A stretch of 40,602 nt of DNA from Pseudomonadota bacterium (GTDB taxonomy: Bacteria; Pseudomonadota; Gammaproteobacteria; Burkholderiales; Thiobacillaceae). The notes under the pieces were generated by a model. The model searched no databases. It was not told the DNA's origin and worked only from the letters and a program-made list of their open reading frames with translations. This document shows, piece after piece, positions 1 through 9,084 of this stretch; the stretch's first letter is position 1; every line of letters begins with the position of its first letter. The DNA lies in NCBI GenBank assembly GCA_030690985.1, contig JAUYFG010000124.1, positions 1 through 40,602 on the forward strand, in the 5' to 3' direction. Both the position numbers and the translations under genes were made by a program.

Positions 1-165
1 GACGCCTGCGCTACAACCCTGCGGGCAGGCCCCTGTAGCGCAGGCGTCTCGCCTGCTCGTTCCACCAGTTGCAAAAGCAGGCGGGACGCCTGCGCTACAA
101 CCCTGCGGGCTGGCCCCCTGTAGCGCAGGCGTCTCGCCTGCTCGTTCCACCGGTTGCCTTGCAAA
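1..165. repeat. Tandem hairpin repeat, 84-bp period (TGTAGCGCAGGCGTC family)
   Basis: Two near-identical units start at 1 and 85. Each has the inverted pair GACGCCTGCGCTACA and TGTAGCGCAGGCGTC around a short spacer, followed by a shared tail (CTCGCCTGCTCGTTCCACC). The first unit is cut by the window edge or begins there. A relative of the same family lies at 12662-12746 and a diverged one inside nuoG at 27229-27287. The copies lie upstream of the glycogen phosphorylase gene; any effect on it is unknown. Confidence 0.8.
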
Positions 166-298
166 AAAACCCCGCTCGCGTCTTTCGTTGAATCTGTGTC
201 TATTCGCGGACATTTCATTTCCACGGAAGACGCGAACAGAGCCCCGCGAAGCCATTCGCGGTATCCGAGCCGAACGAATCAATCGGAAAACACCCGCC

Positions 299-2785
299 AT
301 GTCCGACATCGCCGAAAGAGCTTTGCACACGCGCGCCGCGCGTTCCGTCGAGGCCCTGCGCCGCTCCTTTATCGACAACCTGTTCTATGTCACCGGGCGT
401 TCCCTGGAAAAAGCGAGCCCGGTCGATCACTACACCGCGCTGGCCTACACCGTGCGCGACCGCATGCTGGAGCGCTTCATCAGCACCGCCGAGAACTACC
501 GGCAGAGCCGCGCCAGGACGGTTTGCTACTTCTCGGCGGAGTTCCTGCTGGGGCCGCATCTGGGCAACAACATCCTCAACCTGGGGCTGTGGGACAACCT
601 GGCCGAAGCCCTGCGCCAGATGGGGTTGAATCTCGAAGACACCCTGCTCCAGGAGCGGGAGCCCGGACTCGGCAACGGCGGGCTGGGGCGGCTGGCCGCG
701 TGTTTCCTGGATTCCCTCGCCACCCTGGAAATCCCCGCCATCGGCTACGGCATCCGCTACGAATTCGGTCTGTTCGAGCAGGTCATCAAGGACGGCTGGC
801 AAGTGGAAGTGACCGACGCCTGGCTGCGTGACGGCAATCCCTGGGAACTGCCCAACCGGCAGCGGCGCTACCCGGTCAGGCTGGGCGGCCATACGGAACA
901 ATACAGCGAGCAATACCACGACGAGCAGGAGCGCTTGCGGGTGCGCTGGGTGTCCGGCTGTACCGTGTACGGGGTCGCCTACGACACACCCATCCCGGGC
1001 TTCGGCGTCATCAACGTGAATCTGCTGCGCCTGTGGAAAGCGGAGGCGCGGGATGCCTTCGACTTCCAGTCCTTCAACATGGGGGATTACTACGGCGCGG
1101 TGGATGAAATGGTGGAGGCGGAGAACCTCACCAAGGTGCTCTACCCCAACGACGAACCGGAAGTGGGCAAGGAACTGCGCCTGAAGCAGCAGTATTTCTT
1201 CGTCTCCTGCTCACTCCAGGACATGGTGCGCATCACCCTGCGCGACCTGGGCGATCTGGCCCGTTTTCCCGAGAAATTCATCGCCCAGTTGAACGACACC
1301 CACCCGGCCATCGCGGTGCCGGAACTGATGCGGCTGCTGCTGGACGAACATGGCTTCTTGTGGGATCAGGCCTGGGACATCACCCGCGCCAGCTTTGCCT
1401 ACACCAATCACACCCTGCTGCCGGAAGCCCTGGAAACCTGGCCCCTGGACCTGTTCCAGCGCATCCTGCCGCGCCACCTCGAAATCATTTACGAGATCAA
1501 CCAGCGTTTTCTCGATGAGGTGCGGGTGCGCTTCTTCGGCGACGAGCAACGCCTGATGCGCATGTCGCTGATCGCCGAAGGCCCGGAGCGGCGGCTGCGC
1601 ATGGCCCATCTCGCCGCCGTCGGCAGCTTCGCCATCAATGGTGTCGCCGCGCTGCACAGCGAATTGCTGAAACAAACCGTGATGCGCGATTTCTTCGAAC
1701 TGTGGCCGGAAAAATTCAGCAACAAGACCAACGGCGTCACCCCGCGCCGCTTCATCGCCCTGGCCAACCGCCCGTTGGCGGCGCTGATCGAGGAAACCAT
1801 AGCCGGCGACTGGCTGCGCAACCTGGAATCCCTGAAACGGCTGGAACCCTGGGCCCTGGACGCGGCTTTCCGTGCCCGCTGGCGGGAGGTGAAGCTCACC
1901 GCCAAGCGGCGTTTGTCCGACCACATCCGTCGCAACCTGGGGCTGGCCGTGGACCCTGCCTCGATGTTCGACATCCAGGCCAAGCGCATCCACGAATACA
2001 AGCGCCAGCATCTCAACCTGCTGCACATCGTCAGTCTCTATTGCCGCCTGAAAAACAACCCGAATCTGGACCTCACCCCGCGCACCTTCATATTCGGCGG
2101 CAAGGCCGCGCCCGGTTACCTCATGGCCAAGCTGATCATCAAGCTGATTCATGCCGTGGCCGGGGTGGTCAACCACGATCCCCAGGTCAACCAGCACATG
2201 AAAGTGGTGTTCGTGCCCGACTTCAACGTCCAGAACGCCCAGCGCATCTACCCCGCCGCCGACCTTTCCGAGCAGATTTCCACCGCCGGCAAGGAAGCCT
2301 CCGGCACCGGCAACATGAAGTTTTCCATGAACGGCGCGCTGACCATCGGCACCCTGGACGGCGCCAATGTGGAGATCCGCGCAGCGGTGGGTGAAGACAA
2401 TTTCTTCCTGTTCGGCCTCACCGCAGCAGAGGTCCAGGCACGGCTGAACAGCGGCTATCAGCCCTGGCCAGTCGTGGAAGGGGACCCCGAATTGCGGCAA
2501 GCCCTGGACCTGATCGACTCCGGCCTGTTCTCGCACGGCGACCGGCAACTGTTCGCGCCGCTGACCGGCAAGCTGCGCGGCCATGACCCCTTTCTGGTCT
2601 GCGCCGACTACCGCGCCTATCTGGAGTGCCAGGATCGGGTGGCCGCCCAGTACCGCGACCCGGAACAGTGGACCCGCATGTCCATCCTCAACGTCGCGCG
2701 CATCAGCCGCTTTTCCTCCGACCGCGCGATTCGCGAGTACGCGGAGGAAATCTGGAAGGTTCAAACGATGCCGGTGGCGGGCTGA
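299..2785 (+). CDS. glgP: Glycogen/starch/alpha-glucan phosphorylase
   Basis: The enzyme releases glucose-1-phosphate from alpha-1,4-glucan chains with inorganic phosphate in the cytoplasm, opening stored glycogen to glycolysis. The 828-residue product matches the family's usual 800-830. Around residue 674 it carries GTGNMKFSMNGA and then TLDGANVEI, with K674 as the pyridoxal-phosphate lysine; near the N-terminus are GNGGLGRLAACFLDS and GYGIRYEFGLF, typical of the family. The frame is open upstream to 188, but I chose ATG 299 because MSDIAERAL fits the usual N-terminus. The gene appears monocistronic: a hairpin repeat and the pst promoter follow. The GH13 gene at 16481 is the other alpha-glucan enzyme in the window. 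malP-type specificity cannot be excluded. Confidence 0.95.
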   Translation: MSDIAERALHTRAARSVEALRRSFIDNLFYVTGRSLEKASPVDHYTALAYTVRDRMLERFISTAENYRQSRARTVCYFSAEFLLGPHLGNNILNLGLWDNLAEALRQMGLNLEDTLLQEREPGLGNGGLGRLAACFLDSLATLEIPAIGYGIRYEFGLFEQVIKDGWQVEVTDAWLRDGNPWELPNRQRRYPVRLGGHTEQYSEQYHDEQERLRVRWVSGCTVYGVAYDTPIPGFGVINVNLLRLWKAEARDAFDFQSFNMGDYYGAVDEMVEAENLTKVLYPNDEPEVGKELRLKQQYFFVSCSLQDMVRITLRDLGDLARFPEKFIAQLNDTHPAIAVPELMRLLLDEHGFLWDQAWDITRASFAYTNHTLLPEALETWPLDLFQRILPRHLEIIYEINQRFLDEVRVRFFGDEQRLMRMSLIAEGPERRLRMAHLAAVGSFAINGVAALHSELLKQTVMRDFFELWPEKFSNKTNGVTPRRFIALANRPLAALIEETIAGDWLRNLESLKRLEPWALDAAFRARWREVKLTAKRRLSDHIRRNLGLAVDPASMFDIQAKRIHEYKRQHLNLLHIVSLYCRLKNNPNLDLTPRTFIFGGKAAPGYLMAKLIIKLIHAVAGVVNHDPQVNQHMKVVFVPDFNVQNAQRIYPAADLSEQISTAGKEASGTGNMKFSMNGALTIGTLDGANVEIRAAVGEDNFFLFGLTAAEVQARLNSGYQPWPVVEGDPELRQALDLIDSGLFSHGDRQLFAPLTGKLRGHDPFLVCADYRAYLECQDRVAAQYRDPEQWTRMSILNVARISRFSSDRAIREYAEEIWKVQTMPVAG

Positions 2786-2790
2786 GTGGC

Positions 2791-2863
2791 GTAGGTTGGG
2801 CAAATCGAAGCGTGCCCAACGAACCGCCGCGATGTTGGGCACGCGCAGCGACGCCCAACCTAC
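2791..2863. repeat. Hairpin repeat, GTAGGTTGGGC/GCCCAACCTAC family
   Basis: An imperfect inverted repeat running from GTAGGTTGGGCAAATCG to GCAGCGACGCCCAACCTAC, with an inner pair CGTGCCCAAC and GTTGGGCACG. Two further copies lie at 11409-11481 and 37903-37975. This copy starts a few bases after the glgP stop codon and could act as a transcript end for it, although there is no T-run. Confidence 0.85.
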
Positions 2864-2888
2864 GGGGCTGCGGCGCGAATTATTACAG

Positions 2889-2906
2889 CCGTCACAAGGT
2901 TGTAAT
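2889..2906 (+). promoter_or_regulatory. PhoB-like box in front of pstS
   Basis: Two heptamers, CCGTCAC at 2889 and TTGTAAT at 2900, sit 11 bases apart. That is the spacing of the direct repeats (consensus CTGTCAT) bound by PhoB; each matches 5 of 7 positions. A weak -10-like CATAAG follows at 2915-2920. The box also overlaps a palindrome (ATTATTACA and TGTAATAAT arms). pstS is a classical PhoB target, which supports the reading. Binding is inferred. Confidence 0.6.
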
Positions 2907-2964
2907 AATCGGCGCATAAGCTGCGCGGGTCACCAACTGAAGACCTTCCTTCCGGAGTTTGAAT

Positions 2965-3975
2965 ATGAAAAGCACGATGCTGAAAATGGCCACCCTGGCC
3001 GCCGCCATGTCCCTGAGCCTGTCCGCCCTGGCCACCGATATCACCGGTGCCGGCGCCACCTTCCCCTATGCCGTCTACACCAAGTGGGCCGAGGCCTACA
3101 AAGGCGCCACCAACAACCAGGTCAACTATCAGGGCATCGGTTCTTCCGGCGGCATCAAGCAGATCAAGGCCAAGACCGTTGACTTCGGCGGCACCGATGC
3201 GCCCGTCAAAGAAGCCGATCTGGATGCGGCTGGCCTGGTGCAAGTGCCGACCGTCATGGGCGGCGTGACCATCGTGATCAACGTCCCCGGCATCGACTCC
3301 GGCAAGCTGAAGCTGGACGGCGCCACCGCCGCCGACCTGTTCCGCGGCGCCATCAAGAAATGGAACGACCCGGCCATCGCCAAGTTGAACCCCGGCCTCA
3401 AGCTGCCCGACCTGGCCGTCACTGTGTCGCATCGTTCCGATGGTTCCGGCACCACCTACGCTTTCTCGCACTACATGTCCAAGCAGTCCATGTCCTTCAT
3501 GCGCGACGTCGGCGCCGGTACCACGGTGAACTGGCCGGCCAACGGCGTTGGCGGCAAGGGCAACCCCGGTGTCGCCGCCAACGTGCAGAAGATCTCCGGC
3601 GCCATCGGCTACGTCGATATCGCCGATGCCATGAAGAACAAGATGACCTTCGTGGCCCTGAAGAACAAGGCCGGCAACTACATCGTCCCGAACCAGGATG
3701 CCGTGGCCGATGCCGCCGCCGGCGCCAACTTCAAGGTCAAGGGCATGGCCCCCGACCTGCTCGATCAGTCCCACAAGAATGCCTGGCCGATCACCAGCGC
3801 GACCTACATCCTGGCCTATGAAAAGGGTTCGGATGCCGCCAGGCAGAAAGGCGTGGTCGACTTCTTCACCTGGTCGCTGAACAACGGCCAGAAGATGGCC
3901 GAGGAACTGGGCTTCGTGCCGCTGCCCGCCAATGTGGTGAAGATGGTCGAAGCGGAAATGAAGAACATCAAGTAA
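2965..3975 (+). CDS. pstS: Phosphate ABC transporter, periplasmic phosphate-binding protein PstS
   Basis: This is the periplasmic protein that captures inorganic phosphate and hands it to the PstCA channel. The 336-residue product has a 23-residue signal peptide ending in ALA before TDITGAG. It shows the PstS signatures GAGATFPYAVYTKW just after cleavage, SSGGIKQI, DFGGTDAP and the phosphate loop SHRSDGSGTTYAF near residue 154. ATG 2965 was chosen over an upstream TTG at 2959 because GGAG lies 7 bases before it. It is first in the pst operon and separated from pstC by a strong hairpin, an arrangement that usually gives more binding protein than permease. Confidence 0.97.
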   Translation: MKSTMLKMATLAAAMSLSLSALATDITGAGATFPYAVYTKWAEAYKGATNNQVNYQGIGSSGGIKQIKAKTVDFGGTDAPVKEADLDAAGLVQVPTVMGGVTIVINVPGIDSGKLKLDGATAADLFRGAIKKWNDPAIAKLNPGLKLPDLAVTVSHRSDGSGTTYAFSHYMSKQSMSFMRDVGAGTTVNWPANGVGGKGNPGVAANVQKISGAIGYVDIADAMKNKMTFVALKNKAGNYIVPNQDAVADAAAGANFKVKGMAPDLLDQSHKNAWPITSATYILAYEKGSDAARQKGVVDFFTWSLNNGQKMAEELGFVPLPANVVKMVEAEMKNIK

Positions 3976-3994
3976 TTACAATTTGTTTGTGCCG

Positions 3995-4030
3995 GTTCGG
4001 GCGCGGAAGCCTCTTCCGCGCCCGAACTTT
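3995..4030 (+). terminator. Strong intercistronic hairpin between pstS and pstC
   Basis: A 15-bp perfect stem (GTTCGGGCGCGGAAG pairing with CTTCCGCGCCCGAAC) with a 2-base loop, followed by only TTT. It may partly terminate transcription or protect the pstS message, so that the binding protein outnumbers the permease. The short T-run argues against full termination. Confidence 0.65.
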
Positions 4031-4098
4031 CTCCGCAAGCCTCCTTGTCTAGCTGAGGGGCCTTCCGGAGAATGCCGGAAAAATCAGGAATGAACGCA

Positions 4099-5070
4099 AT
4101 GAGCGAAGTGGCCCCGCCCGCTGACCTGCACGCCAGCCAGGTCAGGAAATTCAAGATCCAGGACATGCTTTTCCATCAGGTCACCCTGCTGTTCGCTTTC
4201 ATTGTGCTGGCGGCGCTGGCCGGCATTCTGGTTTCCCTGGCCATCGAGGCCATGCCGGCACTGAAGCAGTTCGGGGCGGCTTTCCTGTGGAGCAATGTCT
4301 GGAACGTGCCGGAAGAGCGGTTCGGCGCCCTCAGCGCCATCTACGGCACGGTGGTGACCTCGGTCATCGCCCTGATCATCGCCGTGCCGGTCAGTTTCGG
4401 CATCGCCCTGTTCCTCACCGAAACCTGTCCGGTCTGGCTGCGCCGTCCGCTCGGCACCGCGATCGAACTGCTGGCCGGCGTGCCGTCCATCATCTACGGC
4501 ATCTGGGGCCTGTTCGTGTTCGCGCCGCTGTTCGCCGAGCATGTGCAACCCACCCTGCAAGCCTTCTTCGACGGTGTCCCGGTGATCGGCAGCTGGTTCG
4601 CCGGCCCGCCCATCGGCATCGGCATCCTCACCGCCGGCATCGTGCTTTCGCTGATGGTGATTCCCTTCGTAGCTTCGGTAATGCGCGACGTGTTCGAGAC
4701 CGTGCCGCCGCCGCTCAAGGAATCCGCCTATGGGGTCGGTTGCACCACCTGGGAAGTGGTGGTCAACGTGGTTCTCCCCTACACCCGCGTCGGCGTCATC
4801 GGCGGCATCATGCTCGGCCTCGGCCGCGCCCTCGGCGAGACGATGGCGGTCACCTTCGTGATCGGCAACGCCAACCGCATTGTCGGCAGCCTGTTCGCGC
4901 CGGGCACCTCGATCGCCGCCACCCTGGCCAATGAATTCGGCGAAGCCGACCCCGGCCTGCATATTTCCTCCTTGTTCGCCCTCGGCCTGGTGCTGTTCGT
5001 CATCACCTTCGTCGTGCTGGCGATCTCGCGCTGGCTGATCCAGCGCGGTGTCGCCAAGCAAGGCAAGTAG
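4099..5070 (+). CDS. pstC: Phosphate ABC transporter permease PstC
   Basis: One of the two inner-membrane channel subunits of the Pst transporter. The protein has six predicted hydrophobic segments, starting at LLFAFIVLAALAGILVSL. Near the C-terminus is the EAA-type loop that contacts PstB (ESAYGVGCTTWEVVVNVVLP, followed by GRALGETMAVTFVIGNAN). Starts at 4072, 4090 and 4099 are all possible; I prefer 4099 because AGGAA lies 8-9 bases upstream, while the GGAG before 4072 is only one base away. It lies 10 bases before pstA and is surely cotranscribed with it. Confidence 0.95.
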   Translation: MSEVAPPADLHASQVRKFKIQDMLFHQVTLLFAFIVLAALAGILVSLAIEAMPALKQFGAAFLWSNVWNVPEERFGALSAIYGTVVTSVIALIIAVPVSFGIALFLTETCPVWLRRPLGTAIELLAGVPSIIYGIWGLFVFAPLFAEHVQPTLQAFFDGVPVIGSWFAGPPIGIGILTAGIVLSLMVIPFVASVMRDVFETVPPPLKESAYGVGCTTWEVVVNVVLPYTRVGVIGGIMLGLGRALGETMAVTFVIGNANRIVGSLFAPGTSIAATLANEFGEADPGLHISSLFALGLVLFVITFVVLAISRWLIQRGVAKQGK

Positions 5071-5080
5071 GAGCCCGCCC

Positions 5081-5923
5081 ATGAAACTCTATTCCCGCCG
5101 CATCCTGACCAACCGCATCGGCATCGCCCTGTCGATGATCGCGATGGCCTTCGGCCTGGCCGCGCTGATGTGGATCCTCTGGACCCTGTTCTCCAACGGC
5201 TTCGCCGCGCTCTCCTGGGACTTCTTCACCCAGGACACGCCGGCACCCGGCAGCGAGGGCGGTGGCCTGCGCAACGCCATTGTCGGCAGCTTGATGATCA
5301 TCGGCGTGACCACGCTGGTATCGACCCCGATCGGCATCCTGGCCGGCATCTACCTGGCCGAATTCGGCGCCACTTCCCGCTTCGCCGCCACCACCCGTTT
5401 CGTCACCGACATCATGTTGTCGGCGCCGTCCATCGTCGTCGGCCTGTTCGTCTATGCCCTGGTGGTCGCGACCCTGGGCGGCTTCTCCGGCTGGGCCGGT
5501 TCCCTGGCGCTGTCCCTGATCGCCATTCCGGTGGTGGTCCGCACCACGGAAAACATGCTGCTGCTGGTGCCCACCGAACTGCGCGAAGCCGCCTTCTCGG
5601 TCGGCGCGCCGCGCTGGCAGGTGTCTTTGAAAGTCACCCTGCGCGCGGTCAAGGCCGGCGTGGTGACCGGCGTCTTGCTCGCCATTGCCCGCATCACCGG
5701 AGAAACCGCGCCGCTGCTGTTCACCGCGTTGAATAACCAGTTCTTCAGCACCGACATGTCGCAGCCGATGGGCAACTTGCCCGTGGTGATCTACCAGTTC
5801 GCCATGAGCCCCTACGACAACTGGGTCAGCCTGGCTTGGGGCGGCGCCCTGCTGATCGCCCTGCTGGTGCTCGCCATCAACATCATCGCGCGCGTCCTGT
5901 TTCGCAAAAAATCTACCGCTTGA
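5081..5923 (+). CDS. pstA: Phosphate ABC transporter permease PstA
   Basis: The second channel subunit of the Pst phosphate importer in the inner membrane. The 280-residue product has a hydrophobic anchor at [21 protein letters not shown], further membrane segments, and the EAA loop [19 protein letters not shown] followed by [15 protein letters not shown], which is characteristic of PstA. ATG 5081 has GGAG 7 bases upstream. It follows pstC by 10 bases and precedes pstB by 14. Confidence 0.96.
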   Translation: MKLYSRRILTNRIGIALSMIAMAFGLAALMWILWTLFSNGFAALSWDFFTQDTPAPGSEGGGLRNAIVGSLMIIGVTTLVSTPIGILAGIYLAEFGATSRFAATTRFVTDIMLSAPSIVVGLFVYALVVATLGGFSGWAGSLALSLIAIPVVVRTTENMLLLVPTELREAAFSVGAPRWQVSLKVTLRAVKAGVVTGVLLAIARITGETAPLLFTALNNQFFSTDMSQPMGNLPVVIYQFAMSPYDNWVSLAWGGALLIALLVLAINIIARVLFRKKSTA

Positions 5924-5937
5924 ATACGGAGTTCCGC

Positions 5938-6720
5938 ATGTCCGCCCCTCAACAAACCGCCGACGGCGATGCCATCCTGAAAGTCCGCGACCTGAATTTC
6001 TTCTACGGTGACTTTCGCGGCCTCACCAACGTTTCCCTGGATATCGCGAAAAGCCGGGTGACCGCCTTCATCGGCCCGTCCGGTTGCGGCAAATCCACCC
6101 TGCTGCGCACCTTCAACCGCATGTATGACCTCTACCCCGGCCAGCGCGCCGAAGGGCAGATCAACTTCCACGGCAACAACCTGCTGGACAAGAAGCAGGA
6201 CGTGAACCTGGTGCGCGCCAAGATCGGCATGGTGTTCCAGAAGCCGACCCCGTTTCCGATGACCATCTACGAGAACATCGCCTTCGGCGTGCGCCTTTAC
6301 GAAAAAATGCCCAAGTCGGAAATGGACGACCGGGTCGAATGGGCGTTGCGCAAGGCGGCGATGTGGGAAGAGGCCAAGGACAAGCTGCAACAGAGCGGGC
6401 TGTCGCTGTCCGGTGGCCAGCAACAGCGCCTGTGCATCGCCCGCACCATCGCGGTGAAGCCGGAAATCGTCCTGCTCGACGAACCGACCTCGGCGCTCGA
6501 CCCGATTTCCACGGCCAAGATCGAAGAACTAATCAACGAACTGAAGGCCGACTACACCATCGCCATCGTCACCCACAACATGCAGCAGGCGGCGCGCATC
6601 TCCGACTTCACCGCCTTCATGTACCTGGGCGAACTGATCGAGTTCGGCAAGACCGATACCCTGTTCATCAAACCCAAACAGAAGCAGACCGAGGACTACA
6701 TCACCGGCCGCTTCGGCTGA
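5938..6720 (+). CDS. pstB: Phosphate ABC transporter ATP-binding protein PstB
   Basis: The cytoplasmic ATPase that drives phosphate import through PstCA. The 260-residue product has Walker [10 protein letters not shown] at residues 46-54, the Q-loop in [16 protein letters not shown], the signature [13 protein letters not shown] near 157, Walker [12 protein letters not shown] near 178 and the switch His in [16 protein letters not shown] 5938 has GGAG 6 bases upstream. It is the last pst gene here: the usual phoU does not follow, and a hairpin repeat comes next. Confidence 0.98.
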   Translation: MSAPQQTADGDAILKVRDLNFFYGDFRGLTNVSLDIAKSRVTAFIGPSGCGKSTLLRTFNRMYDLYPGQRAEGQINFHGNNLLDKKQDVNLVRAKIGMVFQKPTPFPMTIYENIAFGVRLYEKMPKSEMDDRVEWALRKAAMWEEAKDKLQQSGLSLSGGQQQRLCIARTIAVKPEIVLLDEPTSALDPISTAKIEELINELKADYTIAIVTHNMQQAARISDFTAFMYLGELIEFGKTDTLFIKPKQKQTEDYITGRFG

Positions 6721-6748
6721 TCCGGGTGGCGGTTGGAACAACGCCGCC

Positions 6749-6833
6749 GTAGGAGCGGGCTTGCCCGCGAATGGATGCGTAAGCGCCTGTGAGCGCCAGC
6801 CGGAGGGAATATCGCGGGCAAGCCCGCTCCTAC
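6749..6833. repeat. Hairpin repeat, GTAGGAGCGGGCTTGCCCGCGA family
   Basis: Inverted pair GTAGGAGCGGGCTTGCCCGC and GCGGGCAAGCCCGCTCCTAC around a variable centre, just after pstB. Other copies or halves: 9036-9084 (damaged), 10217-10238 (half), 26554-26577 (half, inside nuoG), 33341-33406 and 40483-40595. It probably marks the end of the pst transcript, but that is not shown. Confidence 0.9.
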
Positions 6834-6864
6834 GGCAGATAGACGGGGCGTTTCGCGCTCTCCG

Positions 6865-6909
6865 CCGTCACATTTCCTTCATCTTCCCGTCACCTCGGGT
6901 GGCTACACT
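6865..6909 (+). promoter_or_regulatory. PhoB-like triple direct repeat and -10 of the pyruvate-kinase-like gene
   Basis: Three heptamers at an exact 11-base period: CCGTCAC at 6865, CCTTCAT at 6876 and CCGTCAC at 6887. Each agrees with CTGTCAT at 5 of 7 positions. TACACT at 6904-6909 follows 10 bases after the last heptamer, the distance expected between a Pho box and a -10 element. This would place the transcript start near 6916 and the GTG start codon at 6939. Confidence 0.55.
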
Positions 6910-6938
6910 GCCGGCTTCAACGTGGTCCCGCCTGAGCC

Positions 6939-8771
6939 GTGCAAACCCTCCTTGAAATTCAAACTGAACTGAACGCCCTGCGCGCCCGGGTGATCGCCGG
7001 CCAGCAGGACTTGCCGGCAAGCTGGGGCTCCATCCCGACGGGTTATGCCCAGGACGCCGCCAACCTGGCGGCTTACATCGTGTTCCGGCGGCAAGATCTG
7101 AGCGGTCTGCAAGAACGTCTCTCCGAACTCGGGCTTTCTTCCCTCGGACGCTGTGAGGGCCATGTCGTCGCCACCCTGGATGCCGTCGCGCTGGCGCTGG
7201 CTGCGCTGGCCGGCGTCTGTCCCGCCGACGCAGTGCTGCCGCGTGCCGGGCGCGGCAATCGCCAGGGCGACAAACGCCTCAAACAGAACACCCAGAATCT
7301 GCTCGGCCGCGAACCGAAACAGCGGCGTGCCCGCATCATGGTCACCCTGCCCACCGCAGCGGCGGGCGAGGCGCGTTTCGTGCGCGACCTGGTCGAGCGC
7401 GGCATGGATATCGCGCGCATCAACTGCGCCCATGACGACAGCGCCACCTGGCAGGCGATGATCGACAACATCCGCGCCGCCGCCGCCGCGACAAAACGCA
7501 CCTGTCTCATCCACATGGATCTGGCCGGGCCGAAGCTGCGCACCGGCGAGATGGCGGCCACGCCGGGTCGCCTGCGTCTGAAACCGAAGCGCGACGAACA
7601 CGGCGACACCCGTGCGCCGGCCTATTTTCTCCTCGACGCCAGCGGTGAAGCCGGTGGTCCGGGCCTGCGCGGCGCCGGCGGCCTGGCCGGCTATCCACGG
7701 CTGAGTGTGGCGCGCGACTGGCTGGCCCGATTGCAACCGGGCGACCTGGTGGAGGCCACCGACACGCGCGGCAAGAAGCGCATCTTCAACGTGCTGGAAC
7801 GCATGGGCGAAACGCATCTACTCGCCTGTACCGCCGATTCGGTCTGGCTGGAACCGGGCTGTGCGCTGAAGCACCTGTCCGGTGAAGGCAAGCAGCGCAT
7901 CACCAAGCTCGGGGAACTGGAAGCCAGTTCGGAAGTGCTGCTGGTGCATATCGGCGACCGCATCCTGCTCTCGCGTGACGCCGCCCCGGGTGAAGTAGGT
8001 ACCGAGGAGGGCTACGCCGGGCGTATCCCCTGCGCGCAGCCGGAAGTCCTGGACAGCCTGCGTGTGGGCGAGCGGGTATTCATCGACGACGGCCAGATCG
8101 GCGCCGAGGTGGAGCGCCTGGACGCCGATGGCGCCTGGTTGCGGATCACCCGCGCGCGTCCCGAGGGCGACAAGATTCGCCCGGCCAAGGGCCTGAATTT
8201 CCCGGACAGCGACCTGTTATTACCCGCCCTCAGCGACAAGGATTTGCTCGATCTCGATTTCGTCGCCCGCGAGGCCGACATCGTCGGCTATTCTTTCGTG
8301 CAATCGGCGGCGGATATGGATCGCCTGGCGGACGAACTGGAAGCGCGTGGCGCCGGCAACAAGGGCCGCATCGCCAAGATCGAAACCCGGCGCGCGGTAG
8401 CCAACCTGCCGGAAATCATCGTTCACGGTGCCAGCCGGGCGCCATTCGGCCTGATGATCGCGCGCGGCGACCTGGCGGTGGAAATCGGTTGGAGCCGGCT
8501 CGCCGAGATGCAGGAAGAAATATTGTGGCTGGCGGAAGCGGCGCATGTGCCGGTCGTGTGGGCAACCCAGGTGTTCGAGCAACTAATCAAGGAAAACCTG
8601 CCCTCACGCGCGGAAATGACCGATGCCGCCATGTCGGAGCGCGCCGAATGCGTCATGTTGAACAAGGGCCCGTTCGTGCTGGATGCGATTGCCATGCTGG
8701 ATGACATCGCCCGCCGTATGCGTTCCCATCAACACAAGAAATCCGCCCGCTTGCGGGCATTACATTGGTAA
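6939..8771 (+). CDS. Pyruvate-kinase-like protein
   Basis: The 610-residue protein has the pyruvate kinase barrel fold signatures: RINCAHDD (substrate/metal region), GPKLRTG near residue 197, DDGQIG near 383, SFVQSAADM, KIETRRAVANLP near 480 (catalytic Lys region) and IARGDLAVEIGW near 509. It differs from classical enzymes: about 125 extra N-terminal residues, an enlarged B domain, MLNKGPF where true enzymes have MLSGETA, and no C-terminal regulatory domain. It may be a diverged pyruvate kinase (PEP plus ADP to pyruvate plus ATP) or have another task. The GTG start fits the promoter above. A small gene follows 13 bases later. Confidence 0.8.
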   Translation: MQTLLEIQTELNALRARVIAGQQDLPASWGSIPTGYAQDAANLAAYIVFRRQDLSGLQERLSELGLSSLGRCEGHVVATLDAVALALAALAGVCPADAVLPRAGRGNRQGDKRLKQNTQNLLGREPKQRRARIMVTLPTAAAGEARFVRDLVERGMDIARINCAHDDSATWQAMIDNIRAAAAATKRTCLIHMDLAGPKLRTGEMAATPGRLRLKPKRDEHGDTRAPAYFLLDASGEAGGPGLRGAGGLAGYPRLSVARDWLARLQPGDLVEATDTRGKKRIFNVLERMGETHLLACTADSVWLEPGCALKHLSGEGKQRITKLGELEASSEVLLVHIGDRILLSRDAAPGEVGTEEGYAGRIPCAQPEVLDSLRVGERVFIDDGQIGAEVERLDADGAWLRITRARPEGDKIRPAKGLNFPDSDLLLPALSDKDLLDLDFVAREADIVGYSFVQSAADMDRLADELEARGAGNKGRIAKIETRRAVANLPEIIVHGASRAPFGLMIARGDLAVEIGWSRLAEMQEEILWLAEAAHVPVVWATQVFEQLIKENLPSRAEMTDAAMSERAECVMLNKGPFVLDAIAMLDDIARRMRSHQHKKSARLRALHW

Positions 8772-8784
8772 GGAAACAAACGTC

Positions 8785-9030
8785 ATGGCCAACGCCGTCA
8801 AAAACATCGCACGATTCATCCGGAAAAATCCGGATGGCAGAGCCGCTTCAGACCTCCGGGATCTCTGCATGGCGCTGGAGTCCTCCGCGTCGTTCGACCT
8901 GGGCTGCCTCTATCAGCTGGACAAGAAGTCGTTCGAGCTGGCAATCGATTTGCTGGAAGAGTGGCGCTTCGACCGCCATGTGTTCGAACGCCGGCTGCAG
9001 AAATACCTGGATGAGCCGGCGGAAGATTGA
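8785..9030 (+). CDS. Small conserved-looking protein of unknown function
   Basis: An 81-residue soluble, charged, mostly helical product beginning MANAVKNIARFIRKNPDG. It has no signal peptide and no motif I recognise; the segment ESSASFDLGCLYQLDKKSFELAIDLLEEWRF reads as two helices. ATG 8785 has AAGGA about 10 bases upstream. It lies 13 bases after the pyruvate-kinase-like gene and is likely cotranscribed, so it may share its regulation. Confidence 0.65.
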   Translation: MANAVKNIARFIRKNPDGRAASDLRDLCMALESSASFDLGCLYQLDKKSFELAIDLLEEWRFDRHVFERRLQKYLDEPAED

Positions 9031-9035
9031 TTGCC

Positions 9036-9084
9036 GTAGAGCGGGCTTGCCCGCGATGCAACCGTGGCAATCGCGGGCTCCTAC
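9036..9084. repeat. Damaged copy of the GTAGGAGCGGGC hairpin repeat
   Basis: The left arm lacks bases (GTAGAGCGGGCTTGCCCGCGA) and the right arm lacks the inner AAGCCCGC. It sits between two convergent genes, and its right end supplies the TAG stop codon of the minus-strand glycosyltransferase. Confidence 0.7.

Noticed and set aside
1-165. Tandem repeats as a CRISPR array
   Set aside because: Only two units of 84 bases, each itself an inverted repeat, with no unique spacers and no cas genes.
8491-8704. Small ORFs inside the pyruvate-kinase-like gene
   Set aside because: They are out of frame with a gene that has continuous family motifs.
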